A stretch of DNA of 64,000 bases. It comes from an uncultured Oscillospiraceae bacterium. GTDB taxonomy: Bacteria > Bacillota > Clostridia > Oscillospirales > Oscillospiraceae. The translations under genes were made by a program, and so were the position numbers. Where the stretch lies: contig CAJTPV010000005.1 of the NCBI GenBank assembly GCA_910578505.1, forward strand, positions 1-64,000. The letters run 5' to 3'. Positions 26,352 to 34,901 of the stretch are shown piece after piece. The notes under the pieces were generated by a model, which did no database searches, had not been told where the DNA came from, and saw only the letters and a program-made list of their open reading frames with translations. Numbering within the stretch: position 1 is the stretch's first letter; the number at the start of each line of letters is the position of its first letter.

Positions 26352-27848
26352 TCAGCCGCAGCAGGGGTGGACGGCGGCGCCGTCCCGGAAATGGCTGTTC
26401 TGGCCGGGGTCCTTCATGCACAGATGGACCGCGGCGGTGGTAAAGGTCCTGGGCAGGGCCAGGATGTTGGGATTGGGTCCCACGTACTTTTTCATCGCGT
26501 CCGCCAGGGCCTCTTCAAAGGTGGCCCTGGTCTTCAGGCCCATGCCCCGCGCGATGCCCGGTTCCCGCGCCCCCACGATATAGATGGCGCTGGTGTGCTC
26601 CTCCGCCAGGTGGCCGCAGCTCATCATGGAAAACCCGTGGAAGGGGTGGAAGGCGTTGGCGAACCGGTATTGACGGATATACTCCTCCTTTGTGGCGAAA
26701 TACTCGCCGTAGCGGTTCATATCCGGGAGGATATTCATATAGTCGTGCTGGAACAGCTGGTACAGCTCCCGCAGATAGGGCCAGCGCTCATCGTGGAAAT
26801 AGCCGTCGCAGATGGAGGACGCGATGAACACGCACCGGTCGCTGAGGATCCGCTTGTGGCGGATAACCTGGGCCGACAGGGCCTGCATCATCTGGATGGG
26901 GTTGGTGCCCATGCCGTTGCCGTAGTGGAAGTTGGTGGGCAGGCCGAAGACCACCACGTCGTACTTTTTCTCCGCCCAGTGGACGTAGGTCCGCCGGTCG
27001 GCGGTCTGCCAGCTGACCGGCTGCATCTGCTTGGCCCAGCCGCTGTTGATCTCGATCTGGCGGCTGTTTGTGTCCAGCACCGCGTCGCAGCAGAAGAATT
27101 TCCGCCCCATTTTTTCCTCCATCCACATGCCCTGCTGGTCGAACTTATGGCGCATCTCGCTGCCGGTGGAGACGGGCACAAAGTCCTGGCGGTGCATGAC
27201 CTGGGGGACGTGGTGGGCGCTGATGCTGCGCCAGTGGGTGATGCCGGTGGCGCAGTGCTTATACCCGCCGGAGTAGCCGCCGTAGGGATTCCCCTGGGTA
27301 TGCCCGATCAGGATGGGGAGGTCGGCCTCGTACACATACCGGTTCATAATGACATGGTCGCCCTGGGGGGTATAGCCCAGGTCCACCAGGCAGCTGTCAT
27401 CCTCGGAGTCGTGGCTGGTGATCTGCCCGGAGGGATAGAACTCGCCGAACAGCTCCTCGCCCAGAATCGCCCGCATCTCAGGGACCGTGGCCCGCGGGTG
27501 CAGGCCGTTGGAGATCAGCAGCAGCACGTCCTTCTTCTCCACGCCCGCCCGGTACAGCTCGTCCAGGCAGGCCCGGATGGCCACCTTCCGGTGGCTGGTG
27601 GGCTGGCACCCGCCCTTGACGATGTCCGGGATGACGAATACCACCCGGCTGCCTCTGCGGGCCAGCTCCGCCAGCGGCGGCATCCCGATGGGGCGGCGGA
27701 TGCTCTCCAGCGTGGCCTGGTAGAGGGCGTCCCAGTCCTGGGGCAGGCAGGGCGGGTCGGGCACGGTCTCGCCGGGGATAAAAATATCGGTGCTGTCGGG
27801 CAGCCGGGCCTGCAGCAGGCCCTGGCCGTATTCAAATGAAAGATTCAT
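26352..27848 (-). CDS. LarA-like nickel-dependent 2-hydroxyacid racemase/epimerase homologue
   Basis: 498 aa, longer than LarA (about 425). The LarA superfamily uses a nickel-pincer nucleotide covalently bound to a lysine to racemise or epimerise 2-hydroxyacids. Aligned by eye: catalytic His108 matches His117 (SNGLHPRA), the pincer-bearing Lys matches Lys197 (YSGGYKHC) and the Ni-ligand His200 matches His213 (SAHHVP). The second catalytic His (His174) falls on Asn187 (GNPYGGYSGGYK). Substrate is therefore probably not lactate. Its start overlaps the TIM-like gene in ATGA. The cofactor genes larB, larC and larE are not in the window. Confidence 0.82.
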   Translation of the reverse strand: MNLSFEYGQGLLQARLPDSTDIFIPGETVPDPPCLPQDWDALYQATLESIRRPIGMPPLAELARRGSRVVFVIPDIVKGGCQPTSHRKVAIRACLDELYRAGVEKKDVLLLISNGLHPRATVPEMRAILGEELFGEFYPSGQITSHDSEDDSCLVDLGYTPQGDHVIMNRYVYEADLPILIGHTQGNPYGGYSGGYKHCATGITHWRSISAHHVPQVMHRQDFVPVSTGSEMRHKFDQQGMWMEEKMGRKFFCCDAVLDTNSRQIEINSGWAKQMQPVSWQTADRRTYVHWAEKKYDVVVFGLPTNFHYGNGMGTNPIQMMQALSAQVIRHKRILSDRCVFIASSICDGYFHDERWPYLRELYQLFQHDYMNILPDMNRYGEYFATKEEYIRQYRFANAFHPFHGFSMMSCGHLAEEHTSAIYIVGAREPGIARGMGLKTRATFEEALADAMKKYVGPNPNILALPRTFTTAAVHLCMKDPGQNSHFRDGAAVHPCCG

Positions 27849-28702
27849 CGCTGCTCACGCTCCTTTATACCGTCCCAATACGTACGGATGATGTCCAGGT
27901 ACTGGCCGGGATAGAACCCCACCTGCCCGCTGAAGGCGGTCAGGGCGATGAGCCCCCCGTCGATCTCCGGGATGGAGGCCAGCATCCCCGCGTTTTCTGT
28001 TTTCAGCCCGCCGCCGTAGACCACGTCCATGCCGCCGGTCCGCTCCTTGATAAAGCGGGCGATTTTCGTGATGTACGCCGGTCCCGCCGGGGTCTTGCCG
28101 GGCCCAATGGACCAGACCGGCTCATAGGCGATGACGGTATTGTCCCTGTCGGCGCCGGCCAGGCCGGTATCCAGCTGCTGGCCCAGCACCTCCTGCCAGT
28201 TCTCCTGTTCCTCGGCGTTCTCGCCCACGCAGTAGAGCACGCGCAGCCCCGCCGCCTGAGCGCAGAGGATCTCCTGGTTCAGGAGCCTGCCCACAGCGGC
28301 GCTGTCGGCGACCCCCGCCTCCGCCAGGACCCCCTTCTTGTCCGCGCGCTCCTCGCAGTGGCCGATGAGGGCGGCGGCGCAGCCCAGCGCCCTGGCCGCG
28401 TTGGCGGTGCGCAGGGTCGTAAAAGCGCCGATATTGCCCCCCACAGCGGTGTCCGCCCGGTGGACGCCCTGGCACCCCACCTGGATGGGGCTGTCCGGGC
28501 ACAGCGCCTGCACCGCGCCCAGCAGGTGGGCCTCCGGGTAGAACTGCACAAACTCCACCTCCGCCGGATCGTAGCCCTTCAGGCCCTCCTGGGTGGCGGA
28601 GACGATGTGGCCCCCCCACCGGGAGATCTCCGCCAGATCATTGACCCCGCCCCAGGCGCGGGGGATATCAAACCGCTTCAGGTTCAAAAAAATATGTTTC
28701 AA
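27845..28702 (-). CDS. Triose-phosphate-isomerase-like sugar-phosphate isomerase
   Basis: 285 aa from TTG 28702 (LKHIFLNLKRFD), the only start consistent with homology; GGAGAGG lies upstream. The TIM catalytic set is present: Asn/Lys in LNLK, His in IGHCEER, Glu in AYEPVWSIGPGK and the phosphate loop VYGGGLKTEN. It departs from housekeeping TpiA in the N-terminus, in CEER for SERR, and in being about 35 aa longer. Such paralogues include tetrulose-phosphate isomerases of erythritol/threitol catabolism (EryH/LerI type). I infer a specialised isomerase serving this operon, not glycolysis. Confidence 0.85.
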   Translation of the reverse strand: MKHIFLNLKRFDIPRAWGGVNDLAEISRWGGHIVSATQEGLKGYDPAEVEFVQFYPEAHLLGAVQALCPDSPIQVGCQGVHRADTAVGGNIGAFTTLRTANAARALGCAAALIGHCEERADKKGVLAEAGVADSAAVGRLLNQEILCAQAAGLRVLYCVGENAEEQENWQEVLGQQLDTGLAGADRDNTVIAYEPVWSIGPGKTPAGPAYITKIARFIKERTGGMDVVYGGGLKTENAGMLASIPEIDGGLIALTAFSGQVGFYPGQYLDIIRTYWDGIKEREQR

Positions 28703-28722
28703 GATGCTGTCCTCTCCTCTTC

Positions 28723-30117
28723 CTAACGCTTTCTGCCGGAAATATGCACCGCCCTGTCCATAGCCGCCAGCGCGGCCTCCCGCAGGCACTCGCTGAGCGT
28801 CGGATGGGGGTGGATGGTCCCCGCCAGCTCCTCCGCCGTGGCCTCCAGCTTGAGGGCCAGGGCCGCCTCCGCGATCAGCTCGGTGGCCTGGGCGCCGCAG
28901 ATGTGCACGCCCAGCAGCTCGCCGTACTGCTCGCCAACCACCACCTTGACGACCCCGGATTCCTGCTGCAGGATCAGCGACCTGCCGTTGGCGGCGGCGG
29001 GGAAGGCGGCGGTGCGGCAGGCGATCCCCTGCTCCCTGGCCTGCTTCTCCGTCAGCCCCACTCCCGCCAGCTCCGGCGAGGAGTAGACCCCGCTGGGGCA
29101 GAGGGAGGCGTCAAAGGTCACGTCCGCCCCCATGCAGTTTTCCGCCGCGATCATGCCCTGCTCCGAGGCTGCGTGGGCCAGCATCAGCTGTCCGTTGCAG
29201 TCCCCCACGGCGTAGATGTGGGGGATATTGGTGCGCATATGGCTGTCCGCCTCAATGGCCCGCCCAAAGCGGACCCCCGCTTTCTCCAGATGCAGCCCTG
29301 CAAAGACCGCCTTCCTTCCGGTGCACACCAGGAGCTTCTCCGCTTTCCGCCACTCCTCCCTGCCGCCGTGCTCCACCAGACAGGCGGGGACGCCGTCCTG
29401 GACCGCAGCGCGGATCACCCGGCTTTTCGTCATCACCTCCACGCCGCTGGACCGCAGCTCCCGCTCCAGCCGGGCGGTGAGGCTCTGCTCCATATTCGGC
29501 AGGATGTGGTCCGCCATCTCCACGATGGTCACCTTCGCGCCGAACCGGTGGTAAGCCGTTGCCAGCTCAACGCCGATCACGCCGCCGCCCAGCACCAGCA
29601 GGGAGGCCGGGACGCGGTCCAGCTCCAGGGCCTGGGCGCTGTCTATGCAGCCGGCCTCCAACAGCCCTGGGATGGGCGGCATGGCCGGCGCGCTGCCCGC
29701 GGCGATGATGCAGGCGTCAAAGGAGAGCGCCTGTTCCCCCTCCGCCCCCAGAATCTTCAGCCTGTGGGCGTCCAGGAAGGAGGCCTCGCCCGCCGCCACC
29801 CGGATCCGGTTGGCCCGCATCAGTCCCTCCACGCCGGAGACCAGCCGCTCGACGACGCTCTTCCGCCGCAGCTGGACCTTCTCCCAGTCCAGCCGCGGCG
29901 CGGCCTCCACGCCGATTGCGGCGGAGGAACCCGCCTCATGGAAAACATGGGCGCTGTGCAGCAGGGCCTTGGTGGGAATGCAGCCCACATTGAGGCAGGT
30001 TCCCCCCATACGCGCCTTTTCGACCAGCGTGACGTCCGCCCCCAGCTGCGCGGCGCGGATCGCCGCCACATAGCCGCCCGGCCCGCCGCCGATGACGGCG
30101 ATTGCTTTCTTTGCCAT
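28723..30117 (-). CDS. Dihydrolipoamide dehydrogenase (E3)
   Basis: 464 aa FAD flavoenzyme reoxidising lipoamide with NAD+. N-terminal FAD fold GGGPGGYVAA, redox disulfide in GGTCLNVGCIPTKAL, NAD fold VLGGGVIGVELA, and the C-terminal active-site His-Glu in TIHPHPTLSE. No lipoyl domain is attached. E3 of the complex encoded by the next three genes upstream in the operon. The opposite strand happens to stay open for over 1 kb here, an effect of high GC. Confidence 0.96.
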   Translation of the reverse strand: MAKKAIAVIGGGPGGYVAAIRAAQLGADVTLVEKARMGGTCLNVGCIPTKALLHSAHVFHEAGSSAAIGVEAAPRLDWEKVQLRRKSVVERLVSGVEGLMRANRIRVAAGEASFLDAHRLKILGAEGEQALSFDACIIAAGSAPAMPPIPGLLEAGCIDSAQALELDRVPASLLVLGGGVIGVELATAYHRFGAKVTIVEMADHILPNMEQSLTARLERELRSSGVEVMTKSRVIRAAVQDGVPACLVEHGGREEWRKAEKLLVCTGRKAVFAGLHLEKAGVRFGRAIEADSHMRTNIPHIYAVGDCNGQLMLAHAASEQGMIAAENCMGADVTFDASLCPSGVYSSPELAGVGLTEKQAREQGIACRTAAFPAAANGRSLILQQESGVVKVVVGEQYGELLGVHICGAQATELIAEAALALKLEATAEELAGTIHPHPTLSECLREAALAAMDRAVHISGRKR

Positions 30118-30132
30118 CCCTGCGCCTCCTTT

Positions 30133-31302
30133 CTACGACAGCATGAGGACCGGACACTCCAGCATTCTCTTGATCTCCGCCAGCAGTCTGGCCGCCGCCG
30201 CGCCGTCAAAGGCGGTGTGGTCAAAGGCCAGGGACAGCTGCATGCAGGTACGGATACAGACCTGATGGTCCACGACCACGGGGATCTCCTTCATGCACCC
30301 CACCCCCAGGATCAGGCATTCCGGCGCGTTGATGATGGGGTCAAAGCGCTCCACACCCAGCATGCCCAGATTGGAGATGGAAAATGTCCCGCCGGTCATT
30401 TCGTCCAGGGTAAGGCTTCCGTTCCGGGCCTTTTCCACCAGCTGGGCGAACTCCTCCGCCAGCTGGAGGACCCCCTTGCGCTGCGTCTCCTTCAGCACCG
30501 GGACCAGCAGGCCCTCCGGCGTATCGACCGCCACGCCGATGTTGACGGAGGGCATCACCCGGTGCCCGCCCGGCTCGCTGACGCAGTTCATCTCCGGGTA
30601 CCTGCCCAGCGCGCAGGCGCAGGCCTTGACCAGCAGCTCGTTGTAAGTAACCTTCCGCTCCTGCTTCAGCCGCTCCCGCCAGCCTATCAGCTCCCCGCAG
30701 TCCACTGTGGCGGAGAGGGTGACGCGGGGCTTTTCCCCGGCGCTGGCGGCCATCCGCTTGGCAATGACCTGCCGTCTCCGGCTCAGGGGGACAAATACCC
30801 CCGCCTCCCCAGCCGCGGCGGGGCGCTGCCGGAAGCGCAGCACGTCCGCTTTGACGATGCGCTTTCCCGGCTGGGCGGGCGTCAGCGCCTCCGGCGCGAT
30901 CCCCAGCTCCCGCGCCATCTTCCGGGCCAGCGGCGAAATCCTGATGCGGCCCTTTTCCCGCGCCGCAGGCGCAGGGGCGATGCTCGCGGCCGCCGCCGGC
31001 TTTTCGGCGGTGGGCGGCGGGGCGGCGGACGGCTCTTCCCCTCCGTCCGGGTCGCAGTCCTCCCCCTCCTCGGTCAGCACGGCAATCCGCTGCTGGCAGG
31101 GCACCACATCGCCGGGCTTGACCAGCAGCTTGCGGACGATCCCGGACTCGGTGGCAAACAGGTCCTGTACGGCCTTGTCCGTCTCGGCCCGCACCACCAT
31201 CTGCTCCTTCTCCACCCGGTCCCCCGGCTGGACCAGCCACTCGGAGATGACCGCCTCCTCCATATTCATACCGATCTTCGGCAGGATCAAATATTTGGGC
31301 AT
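30133..31302 (-). CDS. Dihydrolipoamide acyltransferase (E2)
   Basis: 389 aa. One lipoyl domain (1-80) with the lipoyl lysine in AETDKAVQD, an Ala/Pro linker, an E3-binding domain (about 120-155: ISPLARKMARELGI), and a catalytic domain ending with DHTAFDG, the usual DHRxxDG site with Thr for Arg. E2 core of an acetoin- or 2-oxoacid-dehydrogenase complex. Confidence 0.95.
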   Translation of the reverse strand: MPKYLILPKIGMNMEEAVISEWLVQPGDRVEKEQMVVRAETDKAVQDLFATESGIVRKLLVKPGDVVPCQQRIAVLTEEGEDCDPDGGEEPSAAPPPTAEKPAAAASIAPAPAAREKGRIRISPLARKMARELGIAPEALTPAQPGKRIVKADVLRFRQRPAAAGEAGVFVPLSRRRQVIAKRMAASAGEKPRVTLSATVDCGELIGWRERLKQERKVTYNELLVKACACALGRYPEMNCVSEPGGHRVMPSVNIGVAVDTPEGLLVPVLKETQRKGVLQLAEEFAQLVEKARNGSLTLDEMTGGTFSISNLGMLGVERFDPIINAPECLILGVGCMKEIPVVVDHQVCIRTCMQLSLAFDHTAFDGAAAARLLAEIKRMLECPVLMLS

Positions 31303-31314
31303 TGCACTCCCTCC

Positions 31315-32298
31315 TCACTCATTGGACAGGCTCTTGCGGACGGCGTCCAGAACGTCCTGCACGCCCGGCAGCACCGCGTCCTCCAGCGCCGCGTTATAGG
31401 GGATGGGGATATTCAGCGCCCCCACCCGCAGCGGCGGCGCGTCCAGCAGGTCAAAGGCCCGCTCGTTCAGCTCCGCCACGATGTCGCTGCCCATGCCGCC
31501 CCGCTTGGCCGCCTCGTGGACCACCACGACCCGCCCGGTCCTGGCCACGGAGGCGATCACGGTGTCATAATCCAGGGGCAGAAGGGTACGCAGATCCACC
31601 ACCTCGCAGGATACGCCCTCCTCCGCCAGCTTTTCAGCCGCCTGGAGGCAGGTGCGCACCATGCTGGAATAGGTAACCAAGGTGATATCCGTCCCCTGCC
31701 GGGCCAGGGCCGCTCTGCCGATCTCCACCACATAGTCCGGCTCGTCGGGGACTTCGCCCTTCACCGCGTAGGTCCGTTTGTTCTCCAGGAAGATCACCGG
31801 GTTGTTGTCCCGGATCGCCGCCTTCAGCAGGCCCTTGCAGTCCGCCGGGGTGTAGGGCGCGACCACCTTCAGACCGGGCACGTGGTTGAACCACGCCTCC
31901 AGGGACTGGCTGTGCTGCGCCGCCTGGCCGCCGCCCGCGCCGATGGGCACCCGGACGACCAGCGGCATGTCCACCTTGCCGCCGAACATATAGCGCATTT
32001 TTGCCGCCATATTCACAATCTGGTCCATGGCCAGGGTGACCCAGTCGCAGAACATGATCTCCACCACAGGCCGAAGCCCGGTAGCCGCCGCGCCCACGCC
32101 CATGCCGGTGAAGGCGGGCTCGGAGATGGGGGTGTCGATCACCCGGTCAAAGCCGAATTCCTTGGCCAGTCCCAGGGTAACGCCGAAGGGGTTGCCCTTG
32201 ACGCCGTTGTCACAGCCCATGACGATCACCCGGCTGTCCCTGGCCATCTCCTCGAAGAGGGCCTCGTTCAGGGCCTCCCGCACTGTTTTAACGCTCAT
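31315..32298 (-). CDS. Acetoin/2-oxoacid dehydrogenase E1 beta subunit
   Basis: 327 aa. Transketolase-like beta subunit; DTPISEPAFTGMGVGAA carries the conserved Glu that activates thiamine diphosphate, and GGQAAQHSQSLEAWFNHVPG is typical. By eye it is nearer to AcoB of acetoin dehydrogenase than to PdhB. Start ATG 32298 with a GGGAGGGAAGGAAG region upstream. Confidence 0.93.
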   Translation of the reverse strand: MSVKTVREALNEALFEEMARDSRVIVMGCDNGVKGNPFGVTLGLAKEFGFDRVIDTPISEPAFTGMGVGAAATGLRPVVEIMFCDWVTLAMDQIVNMAAKMRYMFGGKVDMPLVVRVPIGAGGGQAAQHSQSLEAWFNHVPGLKVVAPYTPADCKGLLKAAIRDNNPVIFLENKRTYAVKGEVPDEPDYVVEIGRAALARQGTDITLVTYSSMVRTCLQAAEKLAEEGVSCEVVDLRTLLPLDYDTVIASVARTGRVVVVHEAAKRGGMGSDIVAELNERAFDLLDAPPLRVGALNIPIPYNAALEDAVLPGVQDVLDAVRKSLSNE

Positions 32299-32314
32299 AC
32301 TTCCTTCCCTCCCG

Positions 32315-33370
32315 TCACATGATGATCTCGCCGTCTGCGTAGATATCCTGATACAGCGTATCCAGGGACGGCTCGCGGCACTGGGTGTCCGCGTACTCCA
32401 CAGCCGCCTGGATGACGGACCGGGCTCTCTCCTGGATACCGTCCAGCTCCGCCGCCGGCGTCCCCGCCTCCTCCAGGAATGTCCGGGTGCGGACCAGGGG
32501 CTCCGCCTGGTAGAGGACCTGGATGCGCTGGATGTCCTCCGGGGAGCGGTAGCTCTGGTCGTCCCCCACGTGGTGGCCCTGCATCCGCATGTACCGTGCC
32601 TCCACCAGCGTGGGGCCCTGGCCGGCTCTGGCCCGCTCCACCGCTTCCCGCACCGCCTGGTAAACCGCAAAGACATTGAAGCCGTCCACCTGTACGCCGG
32701 GCATACCGAAGCCCTTCGCCCGTTTGTACACATCGTGCTCCTTCGTTACCCGCCAGTAGTCCGTTCCAATGGCCCACTGGTTATACTCGCACAGGAACAC
32801 CATAGGCAGGTCCCAGGCCGCCGCCATGTTCATGGTCTCGGAAAAGGGCCCCTGGTTCACCGCGCCGTCACCGAAGAAGCTGAGGGAGACCCGCCCGTTT
32901 TTCAGCAGCTTTGCGGAGAGGGCCGCGCCGGCGGCGGGAGCGATGCCGCTGCCGACGATGCCGGTAGCGCCCAGGATGCCGCTCTCCACGTCCGCAATGT
33001 GCATGGAACCGCCCTTGCCGTTATTGTAGCCCTCCACCTTTCCGAACAGCTCCGCAAACATCCTGGCCGGAGAGGCGCCGCGGGCCAGGGCGTGCCCGTG
33101 GCCCCGGTGGGTGCTGGTGATATAGTCGCCCTCCGCCAGGGCATGGCACGCGCCCACCGCAATTGCCTCGCCATAGTAGTAAGCGTGGCACAGGCCCCGG
33201 ATCTTATTCGCCCGCCACAGGTCCTTTACCTTCAGCTCAAACTCCCGAATCTGGCAGATGTCAAAGAACATCTGCTTGCAGTCATCCAGGCTCAATCCCT
33301 CCGGCAGCGCCTCCATGGGGGTATAGCAGGGGATAATCGCCTTAATTTCCTCGCATGTCTTTTTGTCCAC
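32315..33370 (-). CDS. Acetoin/2-oxoacid dehydrogenase E1 alpha subunit
   Basis: 351 aa from GTG 33370, preceded by GGGGAGGCGAG; the frame continues upstream into the promoter and is not coding there. Thiamine-diphosphate motif GDGAVNQG, then the loop KGGSMHIADVESGILGA and the GHHVGDDQSYR region. Similarity to AcoA is strong, but the substrate may be another alpha-keto or alpha-hydroxyketone compound. First gene of the twelve-gene operon. Confidence 0.92.
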   Translation of the reverse strand: MDKKTCEEIKAIIPCYTPMEALPEGLSLDDCKQMFFDICQIREFELKVKDLWRANKIRGLCHAYYYGEAIAVGACHALAEGDYITSTHRGHGHALARGASPARMFAELFGKVEGYNNGKGGSMHIADVESGILGATGIVGSGIAPAAGAALSAKLLKNGRVSLSFFGDGAVNQGPFSETMNMAAAWDLPMVFLCEYNQWAIGTDYWRVTKEHDVYKRAKGFGMPGVQVDGFNVFAVYQAVREAVERARAGQGPTLVEARYMRMQGHHVGDDQSYRSPEDIQRIQVLYQAEPLVRTRTFLEEAGTPAAELDGIQERARSVIQAAVEYADTQCREPSLDTLYQDIYADGEIIM

Positions 33371-33474
33371 AATCGCTCGCCTCCCCAAAATATCGCAAAT
33401 TTTTGGAAAAATAAAACAAAATTTGAAAAACTTTTGCCCAACACACCGGGCTGGTGTTTCTCGTTTATATTGGC

Positions 33475-33503
33475 AGTATAGCAAAAATTATTGACGATTT
33501 CAA
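33475..33503 (-). promoter_or_regulatory. Promoter of the twelve-gene catabolic operon
   Basis: On the minus strand TTGAAA (33503-33498) and TATACT (33480-33475), 17 bp apart. The leader of about 100 nt holds a small hairpin (33443-33457, ACACC/GGTGT). Confidence 0.78.
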
Positions 33504-33510
33504 CAAAATC

Positions 33511-33531
33511 TTATCCAAACTTTTTGGATAA
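33511..33531. promoter_or_regulatory. Inverted repeat, candidate regulator site 1
   Basis: TTATCCAAA and TTTGGATAA form a perfect 9-bp inverted repeat with a 3-bp centre, 7 bp upstream of the operon's -35 box. Related half-sites (TTTTTGGA) occur near 33402 and 33625. A likely site for the divergent LacI protein or an activator. Confidence 0.55.
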
Positions 33532-33573
33532 AATCGACTATGTGCAATATAGACAACTCGCCGCCCGCAAAAT

Positions 33574-33587
33574 TGTGAGGTCTCACA
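33574..33587. promoter_or_regulatory. Inverted repeat, candidate LacI operator 2
   Basis: TGTGAG-GT-CTCACA, within AATTGTGAG...CTCACAT, closely resembles the symmetric lac operator half-sites. It lies between the divergent promoters, 46 bp upstream of the lacI -10 box. Confidence 0.55.
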
Positions 33588-33632
33588 TCCAAAAATCCAA
33601 ATTACCCCCTTTTAAAAGAAAAATTTTTGGAG

Positions 33633-33638
33633 TATAAT
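33633..33638 (+). promoter_or_regulatory. -10 box of the LacI-type gene
   Basis: TATAAT at 33633-33638; only a poor -35 (TTTTAA at 33610-33615, 17 bp away), suggesting a weak or activated promoter. Confidence 0.5.
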
Positions 33639-33722
33639 AAAAATGAAATTGGAAAGCAAGTGCTGAAAAAGCAAAAAAGCCGCATCACGCGGCAAATCTA
33701 TTTGGAATGGAGCAGAAAAGGT

Positions 33723-34748
33723 ATGTCTGTCAAACTTTATGAAATTGCAAAGGCATGTGGCGTTTCCATCTCTACCGTATCCCGGGTCCTGAACAACGAC
33801 AGGCAGAAGCCCGCCAGCAAGGCCACCGCCGAGCGGGTCATGCGCACAGCCTGCGAGTTGGGATATTTTGCGCAGGCAAGGGGGGAGCCCCCTGCGCTGT
33901 CGGGCAACCTGACGTGTCTGCTGGCCTCCGCTTCGGACAACTTCAGCGACTACTTCTTTGCCCAGATCCTCTCCGGTATACGGGAGGAGGCGTTTCGTCT
34001 GGGATATACTGTCAGCCACACCCTCTCCACCACCGGAATGAGTATCGACCAGATCTGCGAGCAGATCAGCGCCGCGGCCTCTGACGGCGTGGTCCTCATG
34101 GGCCGCGTCAGCCGGCAGATCATGGGGAAGCTGCAGGATGTATCCGACTGCATCGTCTATTCCGGACTGAACCGGATCAACGCGGGCATTGACGAAGTGA
34201 TCTGCGACGCCTATGAGGCGATGGAAACCTCGGTCAACCATCTGGCCGGCCTTGGCTTCCGGAAGATCGCCTTCGTGGGCGCCATCCCCCAGGCCGGCTC
34301 GGACATTTTAAATGAGCACCGCTTTGCCGCCTTCTCCCACGCCATGTCCCGGCACGGCCTGCCGGTGCTGCCGGAGCTGTGCCGGGACATTGTCCTGGGG
34401 CCGGAGCAGGCCTATCAGGCGGCGGACCTGATGCTGCGGGAGGGGCACCTGCCGGAGGCCGTCTGCTGCGCCAACGACAACACCGCTATCGGCGTGATCG
34501 GCGCGCTGACCGACCACCACTACCGCGTGCCGGAGGATGTATCGGTGATCGGCATGGACGACGTAGATGCCGCCAAGTTCATGCAGCCGCGTCTGACCAC
34601 CTTTGACATGCACAACCGGGAGCTGGGCCGTTTCGCGGTAAAGCTGCTGGACGACCGGATCCATGGCCTGCACAGCGTCCCTGTCTGTCTCAACCTTCCC
34701 TGCTCCTTGATTCTCAGGGACAGCTGTATCCCCGGCGAATCATCATGA
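33723..34748 (+). CDS. LacI family transcriptional regulator
   Basis: 341 aa. The frame opens at 33627, but ATG 33723 (MSVKLYEIAKACGVSISTVS) places the helix-turn-helix at the N-terminus as in all LacI proteins; GGAG lies 12 nt upstream. DNA-binding domain 1-55 (hinge VLNNDRQKPASKATAERV), then a periplasmic-binding-protein-like sensor domain. Divergent from the twelve-gene operon with 350 bp between them containing two inverted repeats, so it very probably controls that operon. The 352-bp gap between the two start codons holds only these control sites. Confidence 0.92.
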   Translation: MSVKLYEIAKACGVSISTVSRVLNNDRQKPASKATAERVMRTACELGYFAQARGEPPALSGNLTCLLASASDNFSDYFFAQILSGIREEAFRLGYTVSHTLSTTGMSIDQICEQISAAASDGVVLMGRVSRQIMGKLQDVSDCIVYSGLNRINAGIDEVICDAYEAMETSVNHLAGLGFRKIAFVGAIPQAGSDILNEHRFAAFSHAMSRHGLPVLPELCRDIVLGPEQAYQAADLMLREGHLPEAVCCANDNTAIGVIGALTDHHYRVPEDVSVIGMDDVDAAKFMQPRLTTFDMHNRELGRFAVKLLDDRIHGLHSVPVCLNLPCSLILRDSCIPGESS

Positions 34749-34781
34749 CCAAAGAGTGGTTAAAAATCGCTTAAAAGTGTT

Positions 34782-34824
34782 TGCATGGAAGCCCCTGATC
34801 GCTGTGGTCAGGGGCTTCCATGCA
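34782..34824 (+). terminator. Terminator of the lacI-type gene
   Basis: A perfect 17-bp stem (TGCATGGAAGCCCCTGA with its complement) around a 9-base loop, then ACTTTATTATA. Confidence 0.75.
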
Positions 34825-34901
34825 CTTTATTATACAGACAGCGCCGGGGGGAGTTGGCAGAACACCTATCGCCTGAAAACAGAAGGGGAGGTTTGACGAC
34901 T

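Noticed and set aside
28744..32322. A 1192-codon open frame on the plus strand opposite the E1b-E2-E3 genes
   Set aside because: It lies antisense to four clear enzyme genes. Its product is a His/Gln/Arg/Gly-rich string with no domain. Long antisense frames are expected in GC-rich DNA.
33627..33722. A 32-residue N-terminal extension of the LacI-type regulator
   Set aside because: The extension would begin inside the promoter's -10 region, and LacI proteins start at the helix-turn-helix; ATG 33723 fits.
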